Positions 36,167-46,341 of a stretch of DNA of 64,000 bases are shown piece by piece. The stretch's first letter is position 1, and every line of letters starts with the position of its first letter. Both the position numbers and the translations under genes were made by a program. This stretch comes from Candidatus Sulfotelmatobacter sp. (lineage in GTDB: Bacteria > Acidobacteriota > Terriglobia > Terriglobales > Acidobacteriaceae), in the NCBI GenBank assembly GCA_025462865.1, contig JAOAPI010000180.1, positions 1-64,000 of the forward strand, read 5' to 3'. Below the pieces are notes generated by a model. The model was not told where the DNA came from, did not search any database, and saw only the letters and a program-made list of their open reading frames with translations.

Positions 36167-38470
36167 ATGCGCTCGCTTCGTCTCTTGCTTCAGGTAGTCG
36201 CGCTCGCCGGTCTGTCTTTATTTCTCGAAGCGCAGGCCCCTACAACTCATCTGGATGATCCCGTCATTGAGCAGCGCGTCAGCAAACTGCTCAGCCAGAT
36301 GACGCTCGAAGAAAAGATTGCGCAAACCGTGCATTACGCGGACAGCTCCACCGGGCCCGGTTCTCCTCATACCGATTATCGCGAGCAGACCGCACAGGGG
36401 CATGTCGGCTCTTTCGAGAACATTACGGGCGCGACCGCGACGAATGCTCTGCAGAAGCTTGCGGTCGAGAAATCGCGGCTGCACATTCCGCTCATCTTTG
36501 CCTTAGACGTAATCCACGGATACCGCACCATCTTCCCGGTGCCGCTCGCAATGGCATCAACCTGGGACCCCGCGCTCGTGGAGCAAGCTTCGCACATCGC
36601 TGCTCAAGAGGCCACGAGCGAAGGCATCCGGTGGACGTTTTCTCCAATGGTGGATATCGCACGCGACGCACGTTGGGGCCGCATGGTGGAAGGGGCAGGA
36701 GAAGATCCTTACCTCGGGTCCGCCATGGCCGTCGCGTACGTGCGCGGATATCAGGGCGCTCGCTTGGACGATCCACAATCCATGCTGGCCTGCGCGAAAC
36801 ATTTTGTCGGATACGGAGCCTCGGAAGCTGGCCGAGACTACAACTCGGTGGACATGTCCGAGCGCGCATTGCGCCAAGTCTATTTGCCGCCCTTCAAGGC
36901 AGCCGTGGAAGCAGGTACAGGCTCGGTAATGAGCGCCTTCAATGCCCTCAATGGCGTTCCTTCCACCGCCAACCCGTTTACGCTGACGCACATTCTCCGC
37001 GAGGAGTGGAAATTTGAAGGATTGGTGATTAGTGATTATGGATCGGTCGCGGAAACGATCCCCCATGGGATTGCCCTGGACGGACGAGTGGCCGCGCGCA
37101 AATCCATTCTCGCTGGCCTTGACGTGGATCTTGAAGGCAACATGTACTCGCGCTATCTCGCGGAGTTAGTGCGGTCGGGTGACGTGCCCGAAGCGGCCGT
37201 TGACCAGGCCGCACGTCGCGTGCTGCGAATAAAATTTGCGCTGGGGTTATTCGACCATCCTTACACACCTGAACCGGCGGGAACGGGCAAACCTGAGCTT
37301 GATCCTGCACATATCGAGTTCGCTCGTACCGCCGCGGAGCGTTCCTTCGTGCTGTTGAAAAACGGCGAGGCTGGAGGGCATGCCGTTCTACCCCTTGCTC
37401 GGGATGTTCATACCGTCGCGCTGATCGGTCCTCTCGCCGATAGCGCCGCCGATATGCTGGGGCCGTGGCGTGCAAGAGGCGACGCCGCCGACGTAGTGAC
37501 GTTGCGAGCGGCGCTGAATTCCCGCATGCAACAAGCTGGCGGGCAACTACTCTACGCGAAAGGCACGGAAATTCTAAGTACGGAAGATAACGGCTTCGCG
37601 GAAGCGGTGGATGCCGCCAAGAAGTCCGACGTGGTTCTCATGGCTCTGGGTGAAGATTCTTTATGGATGAGCGCGGAGGCCGCGTCCCGCGCCCATCTCG
37701 GGCTGCCGGGAAATCAGCAACAGTTATTGGAGGCGGTTGCCGCGACCGGTAAACCCATCGTGCTGATTGTTTTTAGCGGGCGGCCGCTGGAACTTAACTG
37801 GGCTGCCGGTCACGTATCCGCAATTTTGCAGGCTTGGTTTCCGGGCGTGCAAGCAGGCCCGGCGCTGGTGCGGACACTCTACGGTGACGTGAGTCCGAGC
37901 GGGAAGTTGACGGTCTCCATGCCCCGGTACGTAGGGCAGGAACCGCTCTATTACGATGAGCTGAATACCGGGCGGCCGGCTGATGGAATCGACCTCACGC
38001 GTCCACCGCGCAATGACAAGGAAAAATATCATTCGCGATATGTCGACGAACCAAACGCACCGCTCTTTCCTTTTGGTTACGGCCTGAGCTATACGAAGTT
38101 TACGTACTTTCCTTTGGAATTGAGTGCCTCTCAGGTGAGTGCCGGTGCGCTTAGCGGGAGGTCGCAGCAACCGCTGCATGTTTCTGCCACGGTAAGAAAT
38201 GCCGGATCGCGTGCTGGCGAAGAAGTTGTGGAACTCTATATCCGTCTGCGGGGAACCAGCGTTGCCCTTCCTGTAAAACAGCTCGAAGGATTTCGAAAAC
38301 TCACACTCGGTCCGGGAGAATCAAAGCGGGTCGAATTTACCGTCGGACGCGACGAGCTTTCTTTCTGGAATATCGATATGCAGAACACGGTGGAGCCTGC
38401 CCACGCCACCGTCTGGATTGGTCCGAGTTCCGCTGAAGGCCAATCCGCGGAGTTCATCATCACCAAATAG
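36167..38470 (+). CDS. bglX: GH3 beta-glucosidase, BglX-like, secreted
   Basis: The ATG at 36167 gives a signal peptide directly (RSLRLLLQVVALAGLSLFLE) and is preferred over 36095. The 767-residue length equals BglX-type enzymes. The N-terminal TIM barrel carries FALDVIHGYRTIFPVPLAMA, KHFVGYGASEAGRDYN and the nucleophile D290 in VISDYGSV. The alpha/beta sandwich has VLLKNGEAGG and VLMALGEDSLWMSAEAASRA. The C-terminal fibronectin III-like domain follows FPFGYGLSYTKF. GH3 beta-glucosidases release glucose from cello- or other beta-oligoglucosides, here in the periplasm. Located directly after the TonB operon and preceded by a copy of the candidate LacI operator, it probably processes the imported oligosaccharide. 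Confidence 0.94.
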   Translation: MRSLRLLLQVVALAGLSLFLEAQAPTTHLDDPVIEQRVSKLLSQMTLEEKIAQTVHYADSSTGPGSPHTDYREQTAQGHVGSFENITGATATNALQKLAVEKSRLHIPLIFALDVIHGYRTIFPVPLAMASTWDPALVEQASHIAAQEATSEGIRWTFSPMVDIARDARWGRMVEGAGEDPYLGSAMAVAYVRGYQGARLDDPQSMLACAKHFVGYGASEAGRDYNSVDMSERALRQVYLPPFKAAVEAGTGSVMSAFNALNGVPSTANPFTLTHILREEWKFEGLVISDYGSVAETIPHGIALDGRVAARKSILAGLDVDLEGNMYSRYLAELVRSGDVPEAAVDQAARRVLRIKFALGLFDHPYTPEPAGTGKPELDPAHIEFARTAAERSFVLLKNGEAGGHAVLPLARDVHTVALIGPLADSAADMLGPWRARGDAADVVTLRAALNSRMQQAGGQLLYAKGTEILSTEDNGFAEAVDAAKKSDVVLMALGEDSLWMSAEAASRAHLGLPGNQQQLLEAVAATGKPIVLIVFSGRPLELNWAAGHVSAILQAWFPGVQAGPALVRTLYGDVSPSGKLTVSMPRYVGQEPLYYDELNTGRPADGIDLTRPPRNDKEKYHSRYVDEPNAPLFPFGYGLSYTKFTYFPLELSASQVSAGALSGRSQQPLHVSATVRNAGSRAGEEVVELYIRLRGTSVALPVKQLEGFRKLTLGPGESKRVEFTVGRDELSFWNIDMQNTVEPAHATVWIGPSSAEGQSAEFIITK

Positions 38471-38850
38471 TCGGCCTTTCATTGAGTTCGTGAAAAAACT
38501 GTCTGTGTGGCCGAGGACTGGTCGGATACCGCGATTTTTTTGTGGGTCGGTACTGAAGAGTACCCCCTACAATCGGCCCATAAACTTCAGAGCGGGCAGT
38601 CCCAATTCCCAAGACAATACCACTTGCCCCTGCTGCCGTTGGCCAGCACAAAGAGATCACTTGAGGTGACGGATTGGCAGGAGTATATTTGCCTCGCTCC
38701 TGAATTGAGTCCCTCCCCCGACCCCGGGTTGTGATGTATGCGAACGAGTGCTTGTTTTATCGGGCCCCCAAATAAACGCATATCAGTCGCAGAAGAGGGT
38801 GCACCGTGGCAAAAGGCAGGACAGCCTATAGCCTCCAGGGCTTTAGGACC
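38471..38850. other. Intergenic gap with one small hairpin
   Basis: This stretch of about 380 bases has no convincing gene. A six-base-arm inverted repeat, GGTACT-GAAG-AGTACC, lies at 38549-38564 and follows a short T-run; it lacks a T-tail. The bases just before 38851 contain a short GC hairpin, but I see no riboswitch core. It presumably holds the promoter of the giant phosphoesterase gene. Confidence 0.4.
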
Positions 38851-41800
38851 ATGCGCAACCATTCTTCGTGGCTGGTTGCTTTGTTTTGCTGTCTTTCCTT
38901 GATTGCGAGAGCACAAACTTTAACCCCAACGAGTTTGCTCTTTGGAAACTGGGTTGTGCAGACTACCAGCACCTCACAGACTATCGTTCTGAGCAACAGC
39001 CTCTCGACGCCGCTTACGATTACCAGTATTTCGATCACCGGGGACTTCGCAAAAACTTCGAATTGTCCGATTACTCCCAAAACTCTTCCCGCCAACGCAA
39101 GCTGCAAAATCTCAGTCACCTTTACACCCACCGTTTTGGGAACGCGTCCGGGGACTCTGAGTGTGAACGATAATGCCACGACTTCTCCGCAGATCGCTCA
39201 ATTGAGCGGCAGCGGAGTGACTCCCGCTGCTTTATCGCCCTCGTCAGTAGCATTCGGCACTCAGTACCTCAAGACCACCAGCGCAGCCAAGGTCGTCACG
39301 CTGCAAAACAATCAGGCTGTACCCCTGACCATCACCGGGATTTCAATTTCAGGCGACTTTGCCCAAACTTCTACCTGCCCCGTCTCTCCAGCCACGCTGC
39401 CGGCAAAGCAAAGTTGTAAGATTTCGGTTACGTTCTCGCCAGCCCTCGTGGGCGTCCGCACCGGAACGCTTACGACTACCGACAGTACCTCAAACTCTCC
39501 CCAAACGGCACAATTGAGCGGAACGGGGACCGCGCCTGTCACCTTATCTCCCGCAAGCCTGGTTTTCACTAGCCAGGTATTCGGCAAGACCAGCGCGGCA
39601 AAAACTATCACCCTCAAGAACACGCAGTCGGTGCCTTTGACGATCACAGCTATCTCAATCTCAGGCGACTTCGCGCAAACTTCAAACTGCCCACTATCCC
39701 CAAATCAGTTAGCGGCCGGGGGCAGTTGCGCCATTTCCGCTACGTTCACGCCGACTGGTCTCGGAACTCGAAGCGGAACCCTGACCATCACGGATAATGC
39801 GAGCACCACCCCGCAGACGGCGAACCTCTCCGGCACAGGTACCTTGTCTGGGCTGGTTTCGATTTCGCTTTCACCTGCAAGCCCAAAAATCGCGGCAGGA
39901 AATCAACAACAGTTCGTTGCAACCGGCACCTGGACCGGCGGCGTGACCGCAGATATCAGTCAATTTGTCGTCTGGTCATCTTCGGCGCCTGCAATTGCGG
40001 CCGTCAACGCGACAGGTTTGGCACAGGGTGTCGCGCAAGGATCGGCGAGCATCAGCGCCTCGTATGGATCGACCAATGGGATGACGACGGTTACGGTTGG
40101 CGCTCCCGTTGTCACTTCGATCAGCGTGACGCCGTCGAGCCCGTCCGTTCTCGTTGGAGCATCTCAGCAGTTCTCCGCAGTACTCAATTACAGCGACGGG
40201 AGCATGAAGGACGCTACCGCCTCCGTGACTTGGTCTTCTTCCAACGCGGCCATCGCGACAATCACGAGTACAGGGCTGGTCAGCCCTCTCGCGGCAGGCA
40301 GCGCATACATCGCGGCCGCCAGCGGATCGGTGTCGGGCAGCACGACGCTGAATGTTTTCCAGCCGCCGTGCGTGGCAGTTCCGCCAGGATTGATCGGGTG
40401 GTGGACGGGAGACGGCGATATGGTGGATATCGCCGCAAACAATTCGGGGACAGCACAGAATGGGGTCGCCTATGGAAGTGGAGAGATCCAGCAGGGATTT
40501 AGTTTCGCCGGCAATGGCACCGGTGTTCTTATTAATTCTCCAGTCTATTCTCCAACCACTGGAACACTGATGTTCTGGGTTTTCCCGACGGCTTCAGGTT
40601 GGTTGACCGGCAGTTACGACGGAGTAAATCATACCCCGGGATTCTTAGTGGATACGAGCGGCAATCTGGTTTGGGAGTTCGCAAACCTCTCGGGCCAGTC
40701 AGTCGGCCAAGTGGGCTTTAACCATTGGTCTCACGTGGCATTGACTTACTCGGCTTCTAATTCAGAAGTCGCCGTGAACGTCTACTTGAATGGGAGTCTC
40801 GCTGCAAGTGCAATCAGCCGGCAGAATCCCTCGTGGTATCCCCAGCTTGTGTTGGGGGGGTATCTGGGGGTTCAAAATCCCGGGTTCGCCGGGTCCATGG
40901 ACGAAGTTGCAATCTTCAATCAGGCGCTCAGCAGCCCGCAGATTGGGCAGGTTTACAATGCGCTCGGCGCCGGGATGTGCAAGCCAACACTGCAATCCAT
41001 TACCGTCGCTCCGCAAAATCCTTCCCTGGCTTTCGGGCTTTCCCAGCAGTTTGGGGCAAGCGGCACCTATAGCGACGGTTCAGTCCATGATCTCACCGCT
41101 TCGACCAGCTGGAGTTCTTCGAATCCGGCGATAGCGACCATAAATAGAAGCGGGCAAGCCAGTGCCATCGCGGTCGGAAGTTCTTCCATCACCGCCTCCC
41201 TGGGAACGAAAACTGGATCAACCGGCTTGAGTGTAGTTCCGGGTCTGATTTCCATTCAAGTGAACCCGCCAAGCCCCACAATCGCGTCGGGAACCACGGT
41301 GCCCCTGACAGCCTCCGGAACTTTCAGCGACGGCAGCACTCAAGACCTGACAAAATCGGTGCGATGGGCTTCTACCACCCCGGGAGTCGCAACCATTACG
41401 GCAACTGGGCTTGCAAACGGCATCGCCGTCGGCCAAAGCCAGATTGTGGCGTCGATCGGTTTCGTCAGTGGTTCGTCACTGCTGACGGTGACACCTGCCC
41501 TCCTCACCGGCCTCACAATCTCTCCGTCGAATGCGTCGATTGCGGCCGGCAAAACTCAGTCGTATTCCGCTATGGGATTGTTTAGCGACGGGAGCATCCA
41601 AGACCTTACTCAAGCGGTGAGCTGGACCTCGTCCACGCAGTCGGTGGCGACAATCAATACGAGCGGGCTCGCAACAGGCTTATCCGCCGGGCAAGCCACA
41701 ATCGCTGCTTCGTTGAGTTCGGTAAGCGGTTCTGCACCGCTGACGGTCACGCCTGCAGTGTTGACTGGAATTGCGGTCAGTCCGATAAATCCGTCTCTGC

Positions 41801-44800
41801 CCGTGGGCAGCACTCAGCAGTTTGCCGCTTCGGGAACGTACAGCGATAGCAGCACGCAGGACCTCACCGCTGCTGCAATATGGAACTCGTCCAATACAAG
41901 TGTTGCTAGTGTTTCGGCTGGATTAGCTTCCGGTCTGGCGCCCGGTACAACTCAGATAAGCGCAACGTCGCTTTCGATAAAAGGATCGATAACCCTCACA
42001 GTCACGGTGACCCTTGCCTTGCCGCAGTCAATCTCTGTGTCGGCTGCCAACTCTTCGATAGCGATTGGTCAAAATCAGCAGTTCTTTGCCACGGGACTAT
42101 ACGCGGATGGTAGCACCCAGGATTTAACCAGCTCTGTGAGCTGGAGTTCTTCGCAGCCGGCAACTGCCGATATCACTGCTGCCGGTGTAGCCCGCGCTTT
42201 GGGCGGTGGCTCAACCACAATCACCGCAGTGCTCGGCACCATGAATGCCTCGGCAACTTTAAAAGTCAATCCCCTGGCTCTGGTGTCAATCGCATTGGTA
42301 CCGGCCAGCTCCTCGATCGCGCTGGGGACCAACCAACAGTTTGCAGCAACGGGAACCTACGCCGACGGCAGCACGCTTGACTTGACGACCTCGGCGAACT
42401 GGAGTTCTTCAATCACGTCAGTGGCATCGATCAACATCAGCGGAATGGCGACGAGTGTGTCCACGGGACAGACGCTGATCACCGCGGCGGCCGCCGGTGT
42501 GTCCGGTTCGGGTTCCTTGAGCGTAAGTCCCGCCGCTCTGGTGTCAATCTCCGTCACCCCCGTACTTCAAACCATCCCGCGGGGGACGACTCAGCAATTT
42601 GCGGCGAATGGAACTTTCAGCGACGGCAGCATACAGAACATAACCAGCTCAGTGCAGTGGAGCTCATCGGATAGCTCCGTAGTAACTATTAATAATGGTG
42701 TCGGGGGTCTGGCGACGGGGCTGGCGACAGGTACTTCCACCATTTCGGCAACCTCAGGCTCGATCTCAAAGTCGACCACGCTTACGGTGAACACAGCCGC
42801 CTTGGTCTCAATCACTGTGAACCCGCCAATCCCCTTCATCGCTCTGGGTACGACACAACAATTTGCGGCCGCCGGAATCTTTACGGATGGCAGCACCCAG
42901 GACTTGACGGCCTCCGCCAGTTGGAGCTCTAGCAATGCGGGTGTGGCCAGGGTAAATCCCGGTGCGCTCGGAACCTCTGTGTCAATTGGAGCAACTCAGA
43001 TCACTGCCACTTTCGGTGGAATAACTGGACTCACTGTGCTGACTGTAACCCCGGCTTCCATAGTTTCGATCGTAGTCAATCCCTCGAGCACTGTCATTGC
43101 GTCGGGATTAACCCAGTCATTTTCGGCGCTCGGAACGTTCACGGACGGCTCCGCGCAGGACGTGAGCAGTTCGGTGCATTGGAGTTCGTCCGTTGCGAGT
43201 GTCGCCACCATCAGCAATACCCCGGGAATTCAGGGAATAGCCACCGGAACTAATAGCGGAAGCACGCTGGTCGCTGCAACCATGGGCACAGTTTCTGGAA
43301 CGGCTACTTTAACTGTCACTACGGCGCTGCTGGCTGCGATCGAAATCAGTCCGCAAAGTTCTTCCATTCCGCTGGGGACCACACAACAATTCAGTGCCAC
43401 AGGTTTGTATACGGATGGAACCATTGCGGACCTGACACCAGCCGCGGTATGGACTTCCTCGGCAGTGAATGTTGCGACAATCGGTAACGCGCCTGGAATT
43501 CAAGGGCTAGCTCAAAGCGCTGGCGAGGGAACTACAAGGATCTCCGCAAGCTCGGGTTCACTGACCGCTTCGACAACCCTGACTGTGCAGGAGCAAGTGG
43601 TTTCGATCAGCGTAACGCCCCTGAGCGCTTCCATACTTTCGGGAACCACTCAGCAGTTCAGCGCTACTGGAACATTTTCGAACGGGTCCACCGAGGACGT
43701 CACCAACCTCGTGCAGTGGACATCTTCGTCCGCGAACGTGGCTACGATTACGCCCGCGGGCCTGGCCGTTAGCGCCGCCGCCGGGAAAACTGTGATTACG
43801 GCGAGCCTGGGTTCGCTCAGTAGTGCGGGTACTCTGGTCGTTACCCCAATTCGGCATGTCGTCATCATTTTCCAGGAAAATCGTACTCCCGATAATTTAT
43901 TTCAGGATCCTGTGCTGATAGCGAGGGGTGCGGATATCGTCGGCAGCGGAGTTAATTCGAAGGGCCAGGTCATCCCGCTGGCCCCGATTGATCTGGGCAC
44001 CAACGGAAGCAGCCCTGATACTTATGATTTAAGCCATACGCATAATGCGTTCGTACGCATGTGCGATCTGAAGCAGGCGACTGGAAACTGTGCAATGGAT
44101 GGGGCCGACCTTGTTACCGTTGTGTGCCCACCGGGAATCACGAACTGCGCGCCGCCAACTCCTCAATTCAAGTACGTGAATCCCGGCGACGTGCAGCCTT
44201 ACTTTCAGATGGCCGAACAGTATACATTCGCCGATCGCATGTTCCAGACCAACCAGGGTCCCAGCTTTCCAGCTCATCAATTCATTATTTCGGGAACTTC
44301 CGCGCCTACGGCGACCAGCAATTTATTTGCCGCTGAAAACATGGGCATACAAGGGGCTGCGGGTTGTACAGCTCCCCCAACGCAATACGTTGCCATGATT
44401 GACCCTGCCGGCGCTGAGTCCAGCAAGATGTACCCTTGCTTCGAGCATCAGACGCTAACCGACTTGCTCAATGCCGCCGGCGTTAACTGGCGATACTACG
44501 CGCCCTCTGTAGGATCAATTTGGAATGGTCCAAATGCGATTCAGCATATGTGTGGACCCAATGCGACTCCTCCGAATGCCACCTCATGCACGGGATCGGA
44601 TTGGACCAATAGCGTAGTGCTGGCGCAAAACATAAGCTCGGCTCAAGTGCTGACCGATATCGCCAATAACCAACTCGCTGGCGTGAGTTGGGTGATTCCG
44701 CTTGCTCCGGCGTCAGACCATGCTCTGGGCACTGACGGCTCCGGCCCTTCGTGGGTCGCATCTATCGTTAACGCCATTGGCAACAGTCCTTACTGGTCCG

Positions 44801-45153
44801 ATACCGCGATTTTCGTTACGTGGGACGATTGGGGGGGTTGGTACGACCATGTTCCGCCACCTCTGCTCAATTCCTACGAGTACGGTTTCCGCGTTCCCAT
44901 GATCGTTGTCTCGCCGTACGCAAAACCGGCTTATATTTCGCACCTTACCCATGATTTTGGGAGCATTTTGAGATTTGTGGAGACGACTTTCAACTTGCCG
45001 TCGCTTGGTTACGCCGATGCCCAGGCGGACGATCTCTCTGATTGCTTCAATTACATGCAGACCCCGATCCCATACCAAACCATGGTGGCGCCGCTCAAGG
45101 GCGAGCACTTCCTCGGGGACACGCGTCCTCCCATTGGACCCGACGACGAATGA
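38851..45153 (+). CDS. Giant secreted phosphoesterase (phospholipase C/acid phosphatase type) on an Ig-like stalk
   Basis: The ATG at 38851 gives an immediate signal peptide (RNHSSWLVALFCCLSLIARA); GTG 38806 is the alternative. The 2,100-residue chain contains three N-terminal ASH/choice-of-anchor-D-like domains (SISISGDFAQTS, TPTGLGTRSGTLTI) and two BIG2 Ig-like domains. A LamG/concanavalin-like domain (GLIGWWTGDGD, MDEVAIFNQALS) and eleven more BIG2 domains (about 85 residues, TQQFAATGTYADGS type) follow. The C-terminal 430 residues are a PF04185-type phosphoesterase: VVIIFQENRTPDNLF, NQGPSFPAHQFIISG and FVTWDDWGGWYDHV supply the expected metal and catalytic residues. It probably hydrolyses phosphate esters outside the cell. 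The stalk may project or tether the enzyme. Confidence 0.9.
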   Translation: MRNHSSWLVALFCCLSLIARAQTLTPTSLLFGNWVVQTTSTSQTIVLSNSLSTPLTITSISITGDFAKTSNCPITPKTLPANASCKISVTFTPTVLGTRPGTLSVNDNATTSPQIAQLSGSGVTPAALSPSSVAFGTQYLKTTSAAKVVTLQNNQAVPLTITGISISGDFAQTSTCPVSPATLPAKQSCKISVTFSPALVGVRTGTLTTTDSTSNSPQTAQLSGTGTAPVTLSPASLVFTSQVFGKTSAAKTITLKNTQSVPLTITAISISGDFAQTSNCPLSPNQLAAGGSCAISATFTPTGLGTRSGTLTITDNASTTPQTANLSGTGTLSGLVSISLSPASPKIAAGNQQQFVATGTWTGGVTADISQFVVWSSSAPAIAAVNATGLAQGVAQGSASISASYGSTNGMTTVTVGAPVVTSISVTPSSPSVLVGASQQFSAVLNYSDGSMKDATASVTWSSSNAAIATITSTGLVSPLAAGSAYIAAASGSVSGSTTLNVFQPPCVAVPPGLIGWWTGDGDMVDIAANNSGTAQNGVAYGSGEIQQGFSFAGNGTGVLINSPVYSPTTGTLMFWVFPTASGWLTGSYDGVNHTPGFLVDTSGNLVWEFANLSGQSVGQVGFNHWSHVALTYSASNSEVAVNVYLNGSLAASAISRQNPSWYPQLVLGGYLGVQNPGFAGSMDEVAIFNQALSSPQIGQVYNALGAGMCKPTLQSITVAPQNPSLAFGLSQQFGASGTYSDGSVHDLTASTSWSSSNPAIATINRSGQASAIAVGSSSITASLGTKTGSTGLSVVPGLISIQVNPPSPTIASGTTVPLTASGTFSDGSTQDLTKSVRWASTTPGVATITATGLANGIAVGQSQIVASIGFVSGSSLLTVTPALLTGLTISPSNASIAAGKTQSYSAMGLFSDGSIQDLTQAVSWTSSTQSVATINTSGLATGLSAGQATIAASLSSVSGSAPLTVTPAVLTGIAVSPINPSLPVGSTQQFAASGTYSDSSTQDLTAAAIWNSSNTSVASVSAGLASGLAPGTTQISATSLSIKGSITLTVTVTLALPQSISVSAANSSIAIGQNQQFFATGLYADGSTQDLTSSVSWSSSQPATADITAAGVARALGGGSTTITAVLGTMNASATLKVNPLALVSIALVPASSSIALGTNQQFAATGTYADGSTLDLTTSANWSSSITSVASINISGMATSVSTGQTLITAAAAGVSGSGSLSVSPAALVSISVTPVLQTIPRGTTQQFAANGTFSDGSIQNITSSVQWSSSDSSVVTINNGVGGLATGLATGTSTISATSGSISKSTTLTVNTAALVSITVNPPIPFIALGTTQQFAAAGIFTDGSTQDLTASASWSSSNAGVARVNPGALGTSVSIGATQITATFGGITGLTVLTVTPASIVSIVVNPSSTVIASGLTQSFSALGTFTDGSAQDVSSSVHWSSSVASVATISNTPGIQGIATGTNSGSTLVAATMGTVSGTATLTVTTALLAAIEISPQSSSIPLGTTQQFSATGLYTDGTIADLTPAAVWTSSAVNVATIGNAPGIQGLAQSAGEGTTRISASSGSLTASTTLTVQEQVVSISVTPLSASILSGTTQQFSATGTFSNGSTEDVTNLVQWTSSSANVATITPAGLAVSAAAGKTVITASLGSLSSAGTLVVTPIRHVVIIFQENRTPDNLFQDPVLIARGADIVGSGVNSKGQVIPLAPIDLGTNGSSPDTYDLSHTHNAFVRMCDLKQATGNCAMDGADLVTVVCPPGITNCAPPTPQFKYVNPGDVQPYFQMAEQYTFADRMFQTNQGPSFPAHQFIISGTSAPTATSNLFAAENMGIQGAAGCTAPPTQYVAMIDPAGAESSKMYPCFEHQTLTDLLNAAGVNWRYYAPSVGSIWNGPNAIQHMCGPNATPPNATSCTGSDWTNSVVLAQNISSAQVLTDIANNQLAGVSWVIPLAPASDHALGTDGSGPSWVASIVNAIGNSPYWSDTAIFVTWDDWGGWYDHVPPPLLNSYEYGFRVPMIVVSPYAKPAYISHLTHDFGSILRFVETTFNLPSLGYADAQADDLSDCFNYMQTPIPYQTMVAPLKGEHFLGDTRPPIGPDDE

Positions 45154-45326
45154 GTAGGGCGGATTCCTGACGCGCGATCTAGGGCCGTAATTAAGGAGGG
45201 CGGAGTGTTTGTTCGCGGCAAAATGATGCACCCATGCCCATCTGCTCATGGTCAAGCTTGTTCGGATTTCGTAAAAAGGCAGGGATATTCTTTCAAGAGA
45301 GGAGCGATCGATGAAACACTGAGCTC

Positions 45327-45575
45327 ATGAAAGAAGGCTCAGGTGATCCCAACAAGCAAAAACGCCCTTATTTGTCCCCGAAAGCAACAGAAGTGATGCC
45401 CGAGCAGGCCGAACAGCTGGTAAAAGATCGTATCAAGTGCAGCGCTTCAGAAGCCAAGGAGATTTTGGAGTCGCTACTCCGAAAAAAGAGCCAAGGGCAA
45501 GCGCGGGAAACGTGGCCTAACACACAAAGCGATGTACGCCGCACACGAGGAGACGATCAGGAGAAGTCAGGATGA
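45327..45575 (+). CDS. Small hypothetical protein, charged
   Basis: This 82-residue, highly charged product has a plausible ordered section (YLSPKATEVMPEQAEQLVKD, then ASEAKEILESLLRKK) and a disordered basic tail. There is no signal peptide or membrane segment and no recognised domain. Ribosome-binding signals are weak and a competing short ATG frame lies just upstream. It stands alone between the giant phosphoesterase gene and tRNA-Val(CAC). It may be a real small gene or a chance frame. The remaining bases around it (45154-45326 and 45576-45660) show nothing else. Confidence 0.4.
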   Translation: MKEGSGDPNKQKRPYLSPKATEVMPEQAEQLVKDRIKCSASEAKEILESLLRKKSQGQARETWPNTQSDVRRTRGDDQEKSG

Positions 45576-45660
45576 CCTCCGCGAGTTGAAGGTAGCTGAC
45601 TTGCTTTCAAGGGCGATGGAGCGCAATCAGCGCGGTAGGCCAGCTAACCCGCTGAGAAAA

Positions 45661-45735
45661 TGGTGGGCGCTATAGGATTCGAACCTATGACTTCCACCGT
45701 GTGAGGATGGCACTCTACCGCTGAGTTAAGCGCCC
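45661..45735 (-). tRNA. tRNA-Val(CAC)
   Basis: The minus strand gives a complete 75-base cloverleaf. The acceptor is GGGCGCT/AGCGCCC with discriminator A and encoded CCA, and the D-arm is CTCAGCGGTAGAG. The anticodon arm CCATC-CTCACAC-GGTGG carries anticodon CAC, and the T-arm ATAGG-TTCGAAT-CCTAT is intact. It reads GTG codons. It is a different valine isoacceptor from the tRNA fragment at 769-818. A tyrosine-recombinase remnant lies just beyond its 5' end, not at the 3' end where integration is usual. Confidence 0.95.
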
Positions 45736-45788
45736 ACTGTGCTGCGGTAAGTTCATCATTATACACAAGTTCCCCGTCCACTTCGCGT

Positions 45789-46340
45789 TCATTGAATCGT
45801 CTCGGACTCCCGTAGTGGCACCCGCACTCCCTCGGGAATCAGGTGCTGAAGCACTTTTTCTTGAGCGGCTCGCTTAGCTTTGCGACGTGAGTGCGAGTAA
45901 TAGAGGGTCATGTCCATCTTCGCATAGCTGATCGCTTGAACCAGAGCGGGATTCTCCTGCTCATCCATTAGAAAGGTCGCTAGAGAATGTCGCCCAAGGT
46001 TGTGGAAGCCAAATCGCTTCACAACTTCGCCGTCGCAGTCGTAGGTCACGCCGTCCTCGACCCTGATGACGCCCGCTGTTATTGCAGCGGGGCGAATATA
46101 GTCTTCGACCAGTTGGGATGCACTGCGGGGCTGCTCGCCATTCACCTTTTCGGATGGAAAAACGAAGTCATCGTCCTCCGCATACGTCGTTTTCTTCTGC
46201 CAAGCTGCAAGAGCGTCGAGCAGGAGTTGTGGAGCTTCCACCCGTGATCGGGACAGCTTGGTTTTGGCACCATCCTGCATGTTGAAATGGACGAATGTTT
46301 CCCGAATGGCAATCAAGCCGCGATCCCATAGGATATTCCG
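45789..46340 (-). pseudogene. Truncated tyrosine recombinase (phage-type integrase), C-terminal half
   Basis: About 180 codons encode the C-terminal catalytic half of a tyrosine recombinase. The box-II region HNLGRHSLATFL contains H-x-x-R, and the nucleophilic tyrosine is in the TLYYSH segment. Upstream, the frame reads WDRGLIAIRETFVHF, a normal integrase segment, and then meets a stop within the 34-bp direct repeat that begins at 46342. The core-binding domain and first catalytic Arg are missing, so it is not a functional integrase. The break coinciding with the repeat shows that recombination or insertion removed its 5' part. It sits next to tRNA-Val(CAC). Confidence 0.75.
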
Positions 46341-46341
46341 A

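Noticed and set aside
38780-38850. Possible c-di-GMP (GEMM) riboswitch before the giant phosphoesterase
   Set aside because: Some GCCT/AGGC pairing exists, but the conserved GEMM core and tetraloop receptor pattern are absent.
45661-46340. tRNA-Val(CAC) as attachment site for the adjacent integrase
   Set aside because: The integrase remnant lies at the tRNA's 5' side and no duplicated tRNA 3' end was seen nearby; the tRNA is intact.
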